Shown here: piece after piece, positions 23,372-38,076 of the stretch
How the letters are laid out: each line of letters begins with the position of its first letter
Numbering within the stretch: position 1 is the first letter of the stretch
From: Hydnum rufescens UP504
Lineage: Eukaryota; Basidiomycota; Agaricomycetes; Cantharellales; Hydnaceae
DNA: 64,000 nt
Assembly: GCA_014904985.1 (NCBI GenBank)
Contig: MU129006.1
Span: 82,297 to 146,296, forward strand
Direction: 5' to 3'
Translations under genes and position numbers: made by a program
Notes under the pieces: model-generated
What the model was told of the DNA's origin: nothing
Database searches by the model: none
Seen by the model: only the letters and a program-made list of their open reading frames with translations

Positions 23372-26124
23372 TCATATAAGCGCGATACTATCTTGTCCGG
23401 AAGCGATGAGACCTTGCCATGACTGGCGCCACTGAGTCATTTGGGATCGTATTTGCTTATTCCCGAGTGTCGTCTGGACCCAGGATACGAGGATATCCTC
23501 GTCTTCTGGTACAAAATAGGAGGAGAGGAGAGATAAGATCGTCTCAAGCGAGGCCTGCGGGGAAGCCAAATACACTGTCATATAAAAGAATCAATGTCGG
23601 CGGGATAAGGTATCTGAGTGGATCTGAGTGCTGAGTGATGCAACGGACCTCTGAGGGACCACAAGATCGCAACGGCAAATACAATAATCACATCACGCCC
23701 TTCCAATAAAAATGCATCCCAGATCCGTAACTGGGTCTGAAAAGGCACTGAATTGGCAAACAGCGTGATGTACCACTTCGTAGCATATGATGTAGATGAG
23801 ATCATGTGTTTTTGCTGTACAACTAGAATCGTTAGCCGAGCTAAGGCAACGCAAGAGAGACTGACAAACGACTTGTAAACCTCCGGCATCAAGGTCTCGA
23901 GCAGGCGCTCCTGAACGTAGATGCCTTCAAGAAGACCAGGAAATCCAGGTTTGAACACTGAATGCATGTCATACTGATCATGGATCCTAATAATTCCGGT
24001 GTAGGCGTGCTAAAGTCCATGATCAGCACGACGGAAGGGCAGACGAATGGCCAGTAAATCACCTCGGGGTCTAGATAGCAGCAGTAAAGTCGCCGCGATC
24101 GGCCCCATACCTTGACAGTATTCACATTCTGAACAGAATAGTGAAAAGCTGTGCAATATATGGAACAGGGATCGTTGTCTATAAAGGATTTCAATAAGAT
24201 GCGACAATACCGTCTATAGGGACTTGACGAACCCTAATCCATATCGCGTATGAAAGAGCACATGATTGCTCACAGTTCTCGGGACGTCCAGATCAATCTG
24301 AACATCATGTGCAGATGGCATATCACTGGTTGTCTGAAGACAAAGGGATATCAGAATGTAAACTTCGACGATAGGGAATTATCCCACCCGATATTGGTTC
24401 AAAATATCTCCTTGACCCACGAATGGCCGGCTCGAGTGACGGGACTGATGGATAAGCAGTTGCCAGGCCGCAGGCCGCCAACGATCTGGGATCCCCTTCC
24501 ACACACGTCGGTGAAATGTTTCCTTGGTCGTACCATACCCATCAGCGGACCATGCCACCACGTTGGCACCCAAATCGTGTTTTCGGGGCCGCATCATTTT
24601 AGTCCATTTCGCTAATCGTTCAACTTCCTTCGTCGGTGGTTTGGGAGGGGTTACGTGTTTGAATTCAGGAGGGCTGGGCACTTGAGAAACAGATACAGGG
24701 GAAGCAGTCGCTTGCAGTCGCTTGATCTTGTGTGTAAATGGTGCTGCGGGTAATAATGCCAAACGCGATTCCTGCCGCATCGTCGGTGATGCAGAGAAGA
24801 AGCCATAACGATCCAAAGTCCGAAGTGCCCCTTCTTCCTTTGGACTTAGATCACCAGTCTTAGTAGGTCCAGCTTCATCCGGTAGGGGCAGCCCAATGAC
24901 ACTGAGACGAGCGCGAGTACGTTCGATGCCTTCCTCGAAGCCATCACCCGGGACACCGCCCTTTGCTTCAAAGCGAGCGTATGTATTTCGTACATGCTCG
25001 GCGTCAGCGTCCTCATCGGTGCCCCGATGAGAGAGGGGTTGTGAGTGGAAAGAGGCTGAAATGGCTGAAGTTGAGAATTGTCTGCTCGGAGAAGCGGGAG
25101 CGAATGGGGCGGGAGACGACCGCCGTGGGGGAGTCCGAGGAGGTGACGGCACTGACGACCCAGCACTACGTCGCTTGTGCGAAGAGCTTTCAGATGACAT
25201 CCGCACTGGATCAGGGAGACGCGTGCTCTCCTCCGCAAATTGCGAAGTAGATGCTATTGAGGCGGCAATGGGATCATGTGAGGAAGGTGGAATGACCGCT
25301 AAAGAGGAATGCGACCTCTGGGAGGATGGAGCGGCTAGGGAAGAACCCAACCCCTTTGTGGTCGTGAGAGACGGAACGTAAGAGCCAAAATCGAATGGTT
25401 TATCCTCAGGGAGTGGGGTAATGTCAACGTGATCGACGATGGTCGCCCCAGGAACGGCATTATGTGAATTTACAGAACGTGGAAACTGGGAACGGGATGC
25501 ACTTATCACCCTTTTGCGCGGATTCGCAACGACTGTTGACTTTCGGGAGTCACGTCCGTCCAGGTATGGAAGGGAAATTGAGTCCTCACTTATCATACTG
25601 TCGGTGATATGTGGAGATTGACCCGTATCAATTGGACCACGGCTTCTTGAAGAAGCAACGTCTGGTTCTGCAGCACCTAGCTTACGAACATGTCTATTAC
25701 GAACGCCTGAGCCACTGCCTTGGGGCACGGGCTCCTGGAGTGACGCTTCATCGACATACATCGAAAAAATGGATACGGCGGTGTTCTCACTGGATGTCCG
25801 CCCAGTAATATGACTGTTTCGGGGGGAGGATACGCCAGACTGGGGGCGGGAATCGTCAGTTGAGTCGGAAGGTTGTGGCGAGGCGCGGGCGGCCAGCACA
25901 GAGGGATCTTTCAGGGGAGAGCGGAGGGGAAGGATCGCAGTTCCATTTGGATTATGCAAAGGTGTAGGTGCGGTGGTAGGCCGAAGTGATGCACGGTGAT
26001 GCTGGATTGAGGGTTGGAGGACGGAAAGAGATGGAGTGAGGTTGTAGCGTGGTGCTTCAAGGGGTCCTCTGCCGTTGGACAGATGAGCGGCATTGGAGGG
26101 GCTAGGTACAGCTATGCTTGACAT
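23372..26124 (-). CDS. TBC-domain Rab GTPase-activating protein
   Basis: A long Ser/Pro-rich, probably disordered N-terminus (first exon about 580 codons, start MSSIAVPSPSNAAHLSNGRG) leads to a TBC domain. Visible landmarks are KGIPDRWRPAAWQLLIHQ, QIDLDVPRTVSNHVLFHTRY with the IxxDxxR arginine finger, CEYCQGMGPIAATLLL with the YxQ glutamine finger, MHSVFKPGFPGLLEGIYVQE and YITLFANSVPFQTQLRIWDA. Both catalytic fingers are present, so it should be an active Rab-GAP in vesicle traffic. The target Rab is not predictable. Several introns interrupt the TBC part. The stop at 23372 follows SWQGLIASGQDSIALI, but the true 3' exon could differ. The start faces the RBBP4-type gene across about 1.1 kb. 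Confidence 0.87.
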
Positions 26125-27208
26125 AACGTGTCACGTATAGTCTCGCAAATCTTTAGGAAAGAATAGGAGGGCCAAGAGTCAAAGAAACGACAGCAACGTA
26201 TGCTATCTGTTATGTGTGAGGATATCAACAAGCTGGTGGTTGGATAGGCTGAGGGGTACGGGTGGGGATAGGAGGAGAGGAACTGGACATGAAATATGAA
26301 AAAGGGCTACAGGTCTACAGGTTGTGACTGACCGTCCAATATCAATGCTATTATTTCTGCGTGGGTATCTTAGGCAGTGGAGCCCCAGTGTAGTACGACA
26401 CGGAACCAGTGGGATGGTGATAGCAGTCGAGGGGTTGACGGGGAGATCTTTGAGTGGTGACACTTGGCGCTACCAGTGTTCCTTATCCTATGATGGTGAA
26501 TCGTTTGGATCCGGATGTGCCTATCCCTTGGATGCACTGGTCGTTCCGAATAGTGGTCTCATTCAGCTCAATTTACGAAGTGTTTCTTCTCAGTGGATAT
26601 GCAGAATCTTCTACTACAGCAATTGATGATACTATTCCGAGGCCCCTGGTATCATATTTCTTCATGAGTACTGTTCGTCTTGAGATCCGATGTCAGAAAG
26701 CCTGCGACGCAGGAAACGTAATCGATTGATTTGCCGAAGCGTAAGTGGATATACAGAAGGGGGGGAAACAATGCATACGGACAATGCACACACTTTTGGT
26801 GGATGTCCAGACACTGTGTGCTGTCGTAGAAGTGGCGTACGATGAGTAGCGGTAGTGGCGGACATTGCGGTGGTAGCAGGGTCAGAGCGTTATGCCGTAA
26901 CACGATGTTGAGGCCCGAGTGTCAAAGTGGTCAGTGTCGAGTATCTTTTTCAGCTGGAACTCCCCAGTGTACCATTTTCTGATCGTCCTTAATGTTTCAG
27001 ACAGCACGATCGAGACAATCAAGTCACCTGAACGCATAGTAGATATTGGGCCATATGAAATATGAATGATTTCACATTACAGTAACGACCGAATTCTTCA
27101 GCGGGACAGCGGGATCCACTCCCGTCTCTGGCGCGGCATACAGTAAAAGCAGGATACGGATCCAAACTCCCGAAACCGGAGCTAGCCGCTCTCGTCGCGT
27201 CCAGACTT
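26125..27208. other. Divergent intergenic region, TBC-GAP to RBBP4-type gene
   Basis: About 1.1 kb between two divergent starts. Short frames on both strands show no domain. It presumably holds both promoters. No repeats or RNA genes seen. Confidence 0.4.
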
Positions 27209-28989
<1,781 letters not shown>

Positions 28990-29828
28990 GATCACAAAGA
29001 TTGTATTTTAACGCGAATGGACTTCTTTGTTCATTATTATGACGGGAATATGGGAGCCGATTGAAGGGCAGATACGGTACAGTAACGTGCATGGGATTTG
29101 AGCTTTCACGAAAGCAGGACCTGGACTAGCTCGAAGATAACTATACCGTTACATAAGTTGGGATCTCTGGGGAACCCGAAAGCATGCACTCACCTCCCCC
29201 GAAGACCACAAACGCAACTATCCCAAGAGCAATGGTGCTTAAGGGTGTCTTTCTTTCCGCCTTTTGACGCTGTGATGGTCGTACTGCGGTCTTCCCCTTG
29301 CGAACGTCGTTGGCGAACGCGTTGTTTTTTACTTTGATGTCATGCGGTGTCCCAGGCTAATTGTCCCGTCAGATGGCATTTAAGAACACCCAATGAGACC
29401 ACAAACCATTTTCGACTGTCGTTGAACGTGGCAGTTGTGGCCGGCGGGAACTGCCGGCTTCAATTACTGTCGCTATCTCATTACATTGTGCTTACAACCT
29501 GGGCCCGCCAGGCCCCACTATACCGAGCTGGTGGAGGTGTATAGCTGTATCTATCGATCTAGGCCTTGCCATTCCTTGATAATCTACCATATTGTCAGGT
29601 GCACCTATGTCCAGGGGTGGTGTGCAAGCTTCGGATGGCGTTCCCAATGGTACGCTTGATGCATGCCATGCGTTCGTTATTCGCCACACTTATTCGGTAT
29701 TTGGAAACATACTGTGGATTTCAGATAAGCCTGCGGTTTGTTCCCCTCCGAATCATACCTTACGAGAGCGAGACGTTCGAAAAGTACCGTATCTTCCCTT
29801 CCGTCGGATATCTCTCACTTCGATCCCC
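28990..29828. other. Intergenic region upstream of the RhoGEF gene
   Basis: About 840 bp. One frame is open from about 29592 into the RhoGEF start, so the protein could begin earlier, but that extension has no recognisable features. No RNA gene or repeat seen. Confidence 0.4.
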
Positions 29829-32800
29829 ATGTCTCAGCCCCTGCCCTCTGCCACATCTCAGCGCTTCTCTGTCTCTAGTGGCAACTCTATCGACTCCCTT
29901 CCTGAGGATGAAGAAGTCCATTCTACGAGCTCTGAGCTACTCGTCTTTCCCCTTTCCTCAACATTATCGCGGTTGGGTGACCGGCCAGACATGCGACATC
30001 GTCCGAGCTCTACGGGAAGCATGTCCTCGATCGAGTTGAACCCCAGGGTTAGGATGTCGAACGGTCTTCGTCAAAATGGGGCCCGCAGGGATAAAAGTAG
30101 GATCAAAATCGCACCACACAAGAGCGATGACGCTTTAGAGACCAAGAAGCAGAAGATCATGGATGGAAATTTGGGAAAGTGAGAATACCTACGTCAATGG
30201 CCTGGATATTGTTTATTCGGTCAGAATCTCCACTCCTGAAAACATTGACTAGTTGGATCCGCTCACAGAATCAACAACTGTAGCATTTCCTCGAGCCATT
30301 GATGTCATCGCTCTCTCACCCGTCTCCACTGTTAACTCGTAACGAACTCACGACCATTTTCTCCAACTTTATCGATATATGGAATTTGCATCGTTCCCTC
30401 TGTAGCCATCTCCGAGCGCTTTTCGTTCCTGATGTCCCCAACAATCCACATGTTGCCACTACCCCAGAGACAACGACTTATCATGACCAACCTCAGACCA
30501 TTAATCCGGCGGGACCAACAGCAACCCCTGGCTCTACATCCATAAAAATACCCAACTTGTACGATTTTTCACAAATTCTGTTGTCACATTTCCCGTATCT
30601 TTCCATGTATAACCCTTATGTTACCGCATTCCCTTCGGCCCTGTCCCTCTTAACTGCTTTGTCTACCCCACCTCCTTCATATCTTCAATCCTCCTCCCGG
30701 CCTGCCCAATCTGGATCTGGTCTTAACGGCTATGACCCTGCCTTTGCCCTTTGGCTGAAAGACAGGGAGGCGGACCCTTTATGTCGTAGATTGAAACTGC
30801 GCGACTGGATGCTCACCATCATACAGCGATGCCCCCGGTATCTGCTCCTTGTCAAGGTAAGACTTTCGAACTAACTATTCGTGCGTGGCGAATTATGACA
30901 CTCGACATAGGATTTAATTGCATGCCCCAGCGCGAGTGGTCCGGAGCACCCTGCATTGCTGGAAGTCCAGGCTCTTCTTACCAGAAGTACGTACTGCCTA
31001 TGTTTCGTGTGACGGTGGTAGTGACGGCATCTGTCAAATATGCAGTCACAGATACACTCAATGCGTCACTTCATTCACATTCGCTAATCCTCTCACTGAT
31101 ATCTTTGCAACGTGCCACTCCGAATCTTCCCTTTCCTTTAATTGCACCCGGTCGGACACTTCTGCGTCGTTCAACTCTCATAAAAGTTGACCGCGGTTCG
31201 GATCGCCGAGTGCGCGATGTTCTATTGTTCAGTGACTGCCTCCTGTGGATCAGTCGGGGCGGAGAGCGTGAAGATTGGGGCGTCTGGAGCGAATGGGCCA
31301 ATACTAGTGTAGGTTTAGGCCTAGTCGGGAGCACCGATAGTCGCCTTACTCCAACAGAGTCCATGCTACCCGAGCCGATCAACAGACGTGATGGGAAGAA
31401 CCGACTTCTTGGCCTCGGTCATAGCACCCGTCATTCAGGGGTGCCTAGAACGGGAAGGACGAGAAGCCGTTCGGACGCTGATGTGATTCTTTCATCGCCT
31501 ATCAGACCGACTACATCGAGGAAGATGCTTCCCTCGCCTCCGATGTCGATGCTGCGCGGAGCTGTAGGCAGAGACGAGGGTGCTGAAGAGCGATGGTGGT
31601 ATCGTGGGAATGCCGAGCTTTTGGATATCGACGTTGTAATGTCGCCCGTTGTGGCTGCCCCTGACGAGGAACGCATGTTTGAGGTCATGAGTCCCGAGGG
31701 ATCCTTTGCTTTGTATGCCGGTATGTCGTTCCTGGGCCTTGTTTCGTCCCAGATTGGAGGCTAAATGAAATTTCCGGTACTCTGTGCCACTAGCGAGTCG
31801 AGAGGAGCGAGATGAATGGGTTGCTGCGATCCGGGCAGCGAAAACAGCTCGTCTCGCTTCGTTGCAAGTGACACACCCGGATTCTACATTGACCTCGTCC
31901 ACATCGAATACTCATCTACGGCGTGCGCTTCAGGCTGTGCCCCACGATCCTTCTATCGCGTCTTCGGCGTCGGGAGAGCTCTCTACTCCAGTTGGGAAAG
32001 GAACGGATCAGAAGAGGCCTATAGCTGAGCGCCGGCGAAACGTGGACCATTTTGTGCCCGCGATATGGGTACCAGATCAGAAAGCGGAGGCGTGCATGAG
32101 GTGTCAGGATCGGTTCAATTGGAGCCGGCGTCGACATCATTGCCGGCTGTGCGGGAGGGTTGTGTGCGCAAGTTGTTCGGAAAGGGTGCGTGTGTTGTGA
32201 GTTTGGCGTGGATCTTCTCGTGCTGATTGGACCCTGAAGACATTTTACATCACCGATTCCTCTGAGAGGACACGAGCGCCCACTCCTGCCCGGGCGTGCA
32301 ATGCTTGTTATGAGACCGTTTTCCCGCTTCTTCGCGTACCTTCTGCGCATAATGCGAGCACTGGCAGCCATCCCCCGGTAGATGTCCCCCAGTCCATTAC
32401 TTCGTCATTGTCAATGCCTTCACTCGCTTTGGCGATCCCCCCTATTACAACACCACACCTACCTTCGCTTTCGAGCTTCGGTGGGCCATTCAGCAAATCT
32501 TCCCTCTTTAATCGCAGCTCGCATACTATCTTAAATCCGCCGAGCTTGACCCGGTCACGCAGCACCACATCGACTGTGTCCGAGTCAGGACTGACGTCCG
32601 GACCCGTCACAATTGAAGATGAGAATACGGCTTGGCAGACGCCCAGTCCAACAGAGCAGAAAGATTGCGTACTTCCAGATCCGGAGCTTCAACTTGCCGA
32701 AGGGGTCCCTTACGCCGAGACCGTGTCGAAGGACAGGGACAACAAATTACCAAGACGAGATGAATCTGACCGCATGGGCGCCCCTCGCTGTGTCCGAGTC

Positions 32801-33405
32801 GATAATAATTCGAAAGACAGTTTACAGTACAAAGACCAAGAATCGGCGAGTAAAATGAGGGATCTTGATCTTGATCCTGATCATCACCACACCCACTACC
32901 GGGAATATATCGGGTTAGGGACCAAGGTCCGCTCTCGGCGACCCTCACCGCCCGTTGCAGGCTGGCCCACAGGTGCTGCGGCTGTGGAGGGCGCCCGCAC
33001 GAGAGCTAAGTTCCCACCCCATATTCCCACGATTGAGGAAGATGAAAGCGCCCGTGAATCAGCGAGATCGAGAGGCGGCAATGCCCTACCTGCTATGGAC
33101 GTTAGACTGCCCAACCGTGTATCTATCGCACCGTTCCCTACGCAAATGCCGTCGTCGCTGGGTGCAAGACGTACCTGTTACGGCTCGAACGCGTCTGCAA
33201 GGAACTGGAAAGGCACGCCGGTACAGCCTTCTCCTTGGTGGCAATGTTCGCCGGGGGGGGTTTGGGAGCTAATGGGATTTCAGCAGTACAGCCATTAGCC
33301 CCTGCTGAAACTGTGATTGATGATTACCCTGGGCAGCAGGGGCTGTCGTTTCGAAATAGAGCTGTGATTGGAAAGTTGGTTGATCTGCTTGGCCGGGGCG
33401 GCTAG
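29829..33405 (+). CDS. DH-PH-FYVE Rho guanine nucleotide exchange factor
   Basis: Order of parts: a Ser-rich N-terminus (MSQPLPSATSQRFSVSSGNS); a DH domain (MEIWESENTYVNGLDIVYS, SSLSHPSPLLTRNELTTIFS, LCRRLKLRDWMLTIIQRCPR, YLLLVK); a PH domain (RRVRDVLLFSDCLLWISRGG, ASREERDEWVAAIRAAK); a FYVE finger (WVPDQKAEACMRCQDRFNW, SRRRHHCRLCGRVVCASC, ARACNACYETVFP); and a long disordered C-terminus. The FYVE keeps the R+HHC+ motif needed for PI3P binding. The real end appears to be the stop at 33405, after RNRAVIGKLVDLLGRGG. The frame slips once near 30161 and possibly again near 33150. By family this links Rho/Cdc42 activation to endosomal PI3P membranes. Confidence 0.85.
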
Positions 33406-34058
33406 TTACGAGCGTAGAATACATTTGTATGATAGTCGCCCGTATTTGGGCAAGGCCATGCATGACTCTTAATGCACCGAAATGATGCACCCGGTCCCTG
33501 AATGGTGGTGAGAAGGCTGTGTAGGAAGTTTTCGGGCGGTTACCATGATCGCGGGTGACGGGTGAAATGCGACATTGCCTCATGTTGCCTCATGTTCCCG
33601 GCTGAGGCCAGGGCCTCCGTCGTCATTACCTGGGCGCCTATCTGCTCAATCCGAACACATTCAGACCGGGACGGCAGCCGAATTCGTATCACAGTGTATC
33701 AACTCGGAAAATACCGTCGGGGCGCATCAGGAATTGATCGCGATGATGATCTGGGTACGCTAAATACGGAAATTGACGACAACGACGATGAAAATGGAGG
33801 TGGGAACAGCTTTCTCCCATTAAATTTGCTGTATTTCGGTTCGGGGTACGTGGACCGCTCTTGTTTTGAAGCAAGGTAGTACGATAATCCAATTGAATGC
33901 TAATCTAGATCTCTCTCTCCAAAGCTTTATAAAGAGGTGTGGACTTGCGCTTTTTTACCTCGTCATTTTGGCTAATTCCTGAGCCTTCTTCTTCTACCCC
34001 GGGACCGTGATTATTTCCCAAGTACCAGGACGGGGACTGAATCCGTACTTACTTCCCC
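33406..34058. other. Intergenic region before the C2H2 gene
   Basis: About 650 bp without a supported gene. A tttataaag at 33926-33934, about 125 bp before the proposed ATG at 34059, could be a TATA box for the next gene. Confidence 0.35.
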
Positions 34059-35001
34059 ATGGCAAATACCTATCTTACTTCCCAGTGGGCGCCTCTCGTT
34101 AGTCCTCATGATCGCTCTTGGGCCCCTATTCCCCACTGATCCGCTCACCCACAGTACCCCGACGCTGAACATAAAATAGCCACCAACGAATTGTCTTCGT
34201 GGCCACCCCGATCTTGTACCAGTGTCAATTTCTTTAACAACATGTCGGATCCCTGGCTTTCACGAGTCTGAACCGTATCCCAACCCGACCTACGTTCCTG
34301 GTCAAGGGCAGTTTACCCAGTACCCATTCGGCTCCACGCATCCTCGCAGAGCTTTCAGCCTCAAAATAATCAGCCCATACCCCGGGTTTGACACTGCATT
34401 CCAAGTCAGCGATACACGGCATCATCAATACCCAGACCTTGCGGACAATTCGCAGTACTACGGTATGTGCCCTCGCGATGGCCCCCTTTCTGCCTCCAGC
34501 TGATGTCCCTCATCTGAAGCACACACGGGCTCTGCCAATGATATACAAAAACGAGTAGTGCAAACACCTAGCGTTCGGGACCAGTTTGCAGCCCCGCAGC
34601 ACCAAGCGTACATGCCGCTATTTGTCCAGGGCGGAATTTCAGACGATCCGTCCAATTCAACGCGTACTGGGAGAACCGATCGCCGTAGTACCCCGTACAG
34701 TGCCGGTCGGCCGAGGTCTTCCTCCTCCATGCGGGGATCGCCCGCTTCAAGCGTCTCCTCTATACTTCCCAGCCCTCCATCCGCTCCATCAAACACACCC
34801 GCTGCGACGCCCTTACGACCGCACGCATGTCACCTCTGCGGGGCACTATTCCAACGCGGACACGATCTCTCCCGACACGTAAAATCCCATCAGAATCCCA
34901 AACACAGTTGTCCCCATTGCGGAAAAACGTACACGAGGAGCGATTCCGTAAGGAGACACGTACTGAGGGTGAAATGCGGTGGAGACTTGGACGATCCATG
35001 A
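34059..35001 (+). CDS. C2H2 zinc-finger transcription factor-like protein
   Basis: Two adjacent C2H2 fingers lie near the C-terminus: CHLCGALFQRGHDLSRHVKS followed by H, and CPHCGKTYTRSDSVRRHVLR followed by a final Cys (a C2HC variant of the second). The upstream part is Ser/Pro/Tyr-rich and disordered, with HESEPYPNPTYVPGQGQFTQ and SSILPSPPSAPSNTPAATP. An intron from about 34462 to 34519 joins in frame. The start is uncertain. I propose the ATG at 34059 (MANTYLTSQWAPLVSP), an intron, then YPDAEHKIATNELSSW, with a likely one-base frame slip near 34256. It is probably a DNA-binding regulator; targets are unknown. Confidence 0.7.
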
Positions 35002-38000
35002 CGCATCTGGTATTTTCAATAGCCGTGTTTAGTATGGTTTATGTCGATGTGACTAGCCTGGAGTCCCGGCCGACCCCTCGAGTCAAAGCATATCCACCCG
35101 ACACACCCAATTCGTCCCCTCGTCCTATCGCCAATCATATCATCCGCTTCGGACCCGTTGTATTCGTCGCCGGCCGAAAGCATAGGCAGTTTGAAGTATA
35201 ATTAGAATATCTGATGTCTCCCCCCCTAGATTGAGTACAATACGCGTCTCTGCCTTATCTTTAACTTGTAACTAAATTGTCCAATATTCCACCCAGTGCC
35301 TTGACTGTTCTGTTCGTTGCCAACACTAGCGAGCCGGATACCAGCCGGGAGGCCAACAACGGTCATCAGCGTGAAACCATACGCATCCGATATAGGGGCT
35401 ATACTGATGAGAGCAATTTTCATCTTATTGCTCATTGGGATTGACAGGGCATAGCTTCATATGGCCCGTAACATGAGTCGTGTCCTTCAAATTGGTGACA
35501 CTGAATGGTCCAATATGACATTGTTACTGCCGATCCTATAAGTCCCGCCCTCGGCTGAAGATCGGCGTTATTTTCAAAGGACCGTTCTCAACAAAGTCAT
35601 TGCGTGTGCACCCACTCGTCGGCCGTGCCGCCACGAAAAAGTTGGCTCGGGACGGACTTGGGGTTGTGCGCACCGATAGCCTTTAATTTATTTTTTTGGC
35701 CTACAAAGTACCGCTTGTCTCCGCATATGACGCTTGTTTGCCCTAAGATCTAATTTAGATGGACTCGACGCGGATGTTGCCTAGAGATGGCTCGCGTAGC
35801 CAGGCCCAGAGGATCGGTATATCGACCCATCATGATCCATTTTCACTTCTATTGTCATTTTAGTTGCCCCATACAATACTGTACAAAAAAAAGCTCAGGT
35901 TCAGGAATCGCACAGGGACGAAGTTTAAAAAAGGGCGGGTTTTAGTCCAATAAGGGCCGAAACGGACCGTGTCACAACGGCATCATTAAGGGGGAACTGG
36001 GGAGCGAGGTTGTTTGAATTATACTACAATAACTGCAATACGCGCGCGCGCGCCCGCCCCCGCCTCGCTTCGAGTCAGGTTAGGGGTAATGCCCTTTTGA
36101 CCCCTCGCGCTGGGGCGTCTCCCTGTTTGATTGCCCAGGAGGAGGACCAGTGCATCGTTATCGGATACATTTAATTTTTGATTGATAGGTCCTCCCAATG
36201 ATTTGTGGTGTGATATTTTCCTTTTCGTGTCCATACACCTGGCACTGCGCGGTTGCTGTTAGAAGCAATGGAGCCAGAGGAATTTGAAATACATAATATA
36301 GTTAGATTGTATAGGTACGCGTGTCCGCGTATGGACTGAAAAGCACCCCTCTTTGTGAATCTATTTCATCCCCGTATGAAGAGTTGATTTTTTGGATTTA
36401 AATGGAAATGTTAGCGATAATGGTGCAAATCCCGCAATAACCGCATAAATCAACTCACAGAATATGAAATGAGCTCTGAAACCGACAATGTTGGCCTTGT
36501 TTCGTGAGTTTATTCAGCTACATAGGGATACCTACTGTATGTGGAGTATGTGGAGGGGGGTCCTCATATGTCCATGGTGCGCCCAGGTACGTCCTTGATT
36601 GCGGTTCGGGGATTAAAAATTAGAGACACGCGACACCCCTCAGATAGTCCGATCACTCGGAGGTGACGCTGGTGGTGGGAGGAGGCTACCCAGGCCGGGG
36701 CCTGGTCGCCCCGAACAAATAAGGAAAGTCGGGACCCGTAGCTGCCCTACATAGGCAATCACCCCAGCAATCACACAGCTTACCGAGTTTTCATCCCAGG
36801 CTGTCTCTCTTCCAACAGGGTTTGGTCATCCTTACCCACAAGAGTTAGACACCCTGACAAGGAGAAAAAAAATTGATAGGGATGCAGGTAATGACCGACG
36901 GCAGCCCCTCCACTCGAGAAATTCATGTGTCACACGCACTCATTGACACGGCAAGGGTGTACACGTCGACTCGCCGAGTTTCCCTAATGTTGGTTGATGC
37001 CAAGGGTGCATTCGGTTCCCATCCCATGCAATCTGATAAGCATCGCCAGACTGCGACTTATAAACAAAGCTCGCGTATGACCCGCCATCAAGCTGCGGTT
37101 TTGTGGAGTGATGTCGTATGGAGGAAGGAAGAATGTTGATGCTTCCACATGGCGGAGAAGCTGGGAGGCAGTCCTTTGTCGCTTCCAAAAAAGAGTTCGC
37201 TTCACAGGTCGCACTGCTGAATGGTTTTCGAGCCAGGGCCACATGATGGTACTGTAAGGTAAGGATCATGATCAGGAGTTTTCCGCAGCATCATACACGC
37301 ACGTCAAAACAAATTTGGGAGCATATGGGGACCCCCTACAGAGTCGGCAAAGCTGATATGACCCTGCACGAAGGCGTGGATTGACCTTTTGGGGCTAAAA
37401 TCGACTTCAATTTATAATAGGAAACCCGAAAACAAAATGGTTCGGGTTTGAGAATCCCCCACACCGCTCCTGGACACTCGAGAATCGCTGGGCAGTGCAC
37501 TGTCTTTCGTCACCTTATCTCAGTGGGCAAATGCAAAAGTTTTTTTTTTTTTTTGAAATTTGTCAGAGAACACGCGGAGCCAAGGGTGCTGTCACGTCCG
37601 AAAAGAAAATCTGATTAGGAGGCGGGCCGAAATCGAATGGGCCTGGAGATGAGTGTTCTCAGCCTGCTCACAATATAGGGAGAGGAATCAGAAGGATGAG
37701 AATCAAACGCATAATATCCAAGTGAACAAGAGAATTATTACTCCACAACTTCAAGATTAAGACGGGTCTTCATTTGAGCCATCCACCACAGCTTTTAGGG
37801 TGACCACGCGGCCCAGGGAGCCCGCAGCCCATGATCAGGATTGGAGCTGTGAACTGGTAAACCTATAAGGGGACTAATGGCCACAAGGCGCTTATATCAG
37901 CGCATTCTGTGGAAAGAAATAATGGTTGGATGCAAACAATTGCTGTAATTGTTGTCGCCGATATTGCGTATCTGTGCCAGCGAGGCGCATGCCAGGCCGC

Positions 38001-38076
38001 CAATGATTACATCAACGAATCAACGAGGACCCACTTCCCCGTTCCGGAATCAGGCTTCCGGCTAATTCCGAATGTG
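35002..38076. other. Large gene-free interval
   Basis: About 3 kb with only short, unconvincing frames. It contains an alternating CG run at about 36041-36056 next to a C-rich stretch, and a T run of about 16 at roughly 37540-37554. I find no transposon coding sequence, long repeat or RNA gene. It could hold regulatory DNA or a non-coding transcript, but nothing in the sequence demonstrates that. Confidence 0.4.

Noticed and set aside
24846..25381. Open frames on both strands inside the TBC gene's first exon.
   Set aside because: They are shadows of the long Ser/Pro-rich minus-strand exon, whose frame is open for about 1.7 kb and leads into the TBC domain.
36041..36060. The CG alternating run as a possible regulatory or Z-DNA element.
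   Set aside because: It is about 16 bases long and isolated; simple-sequence runs of this size are common and nothing nearby supports a function.
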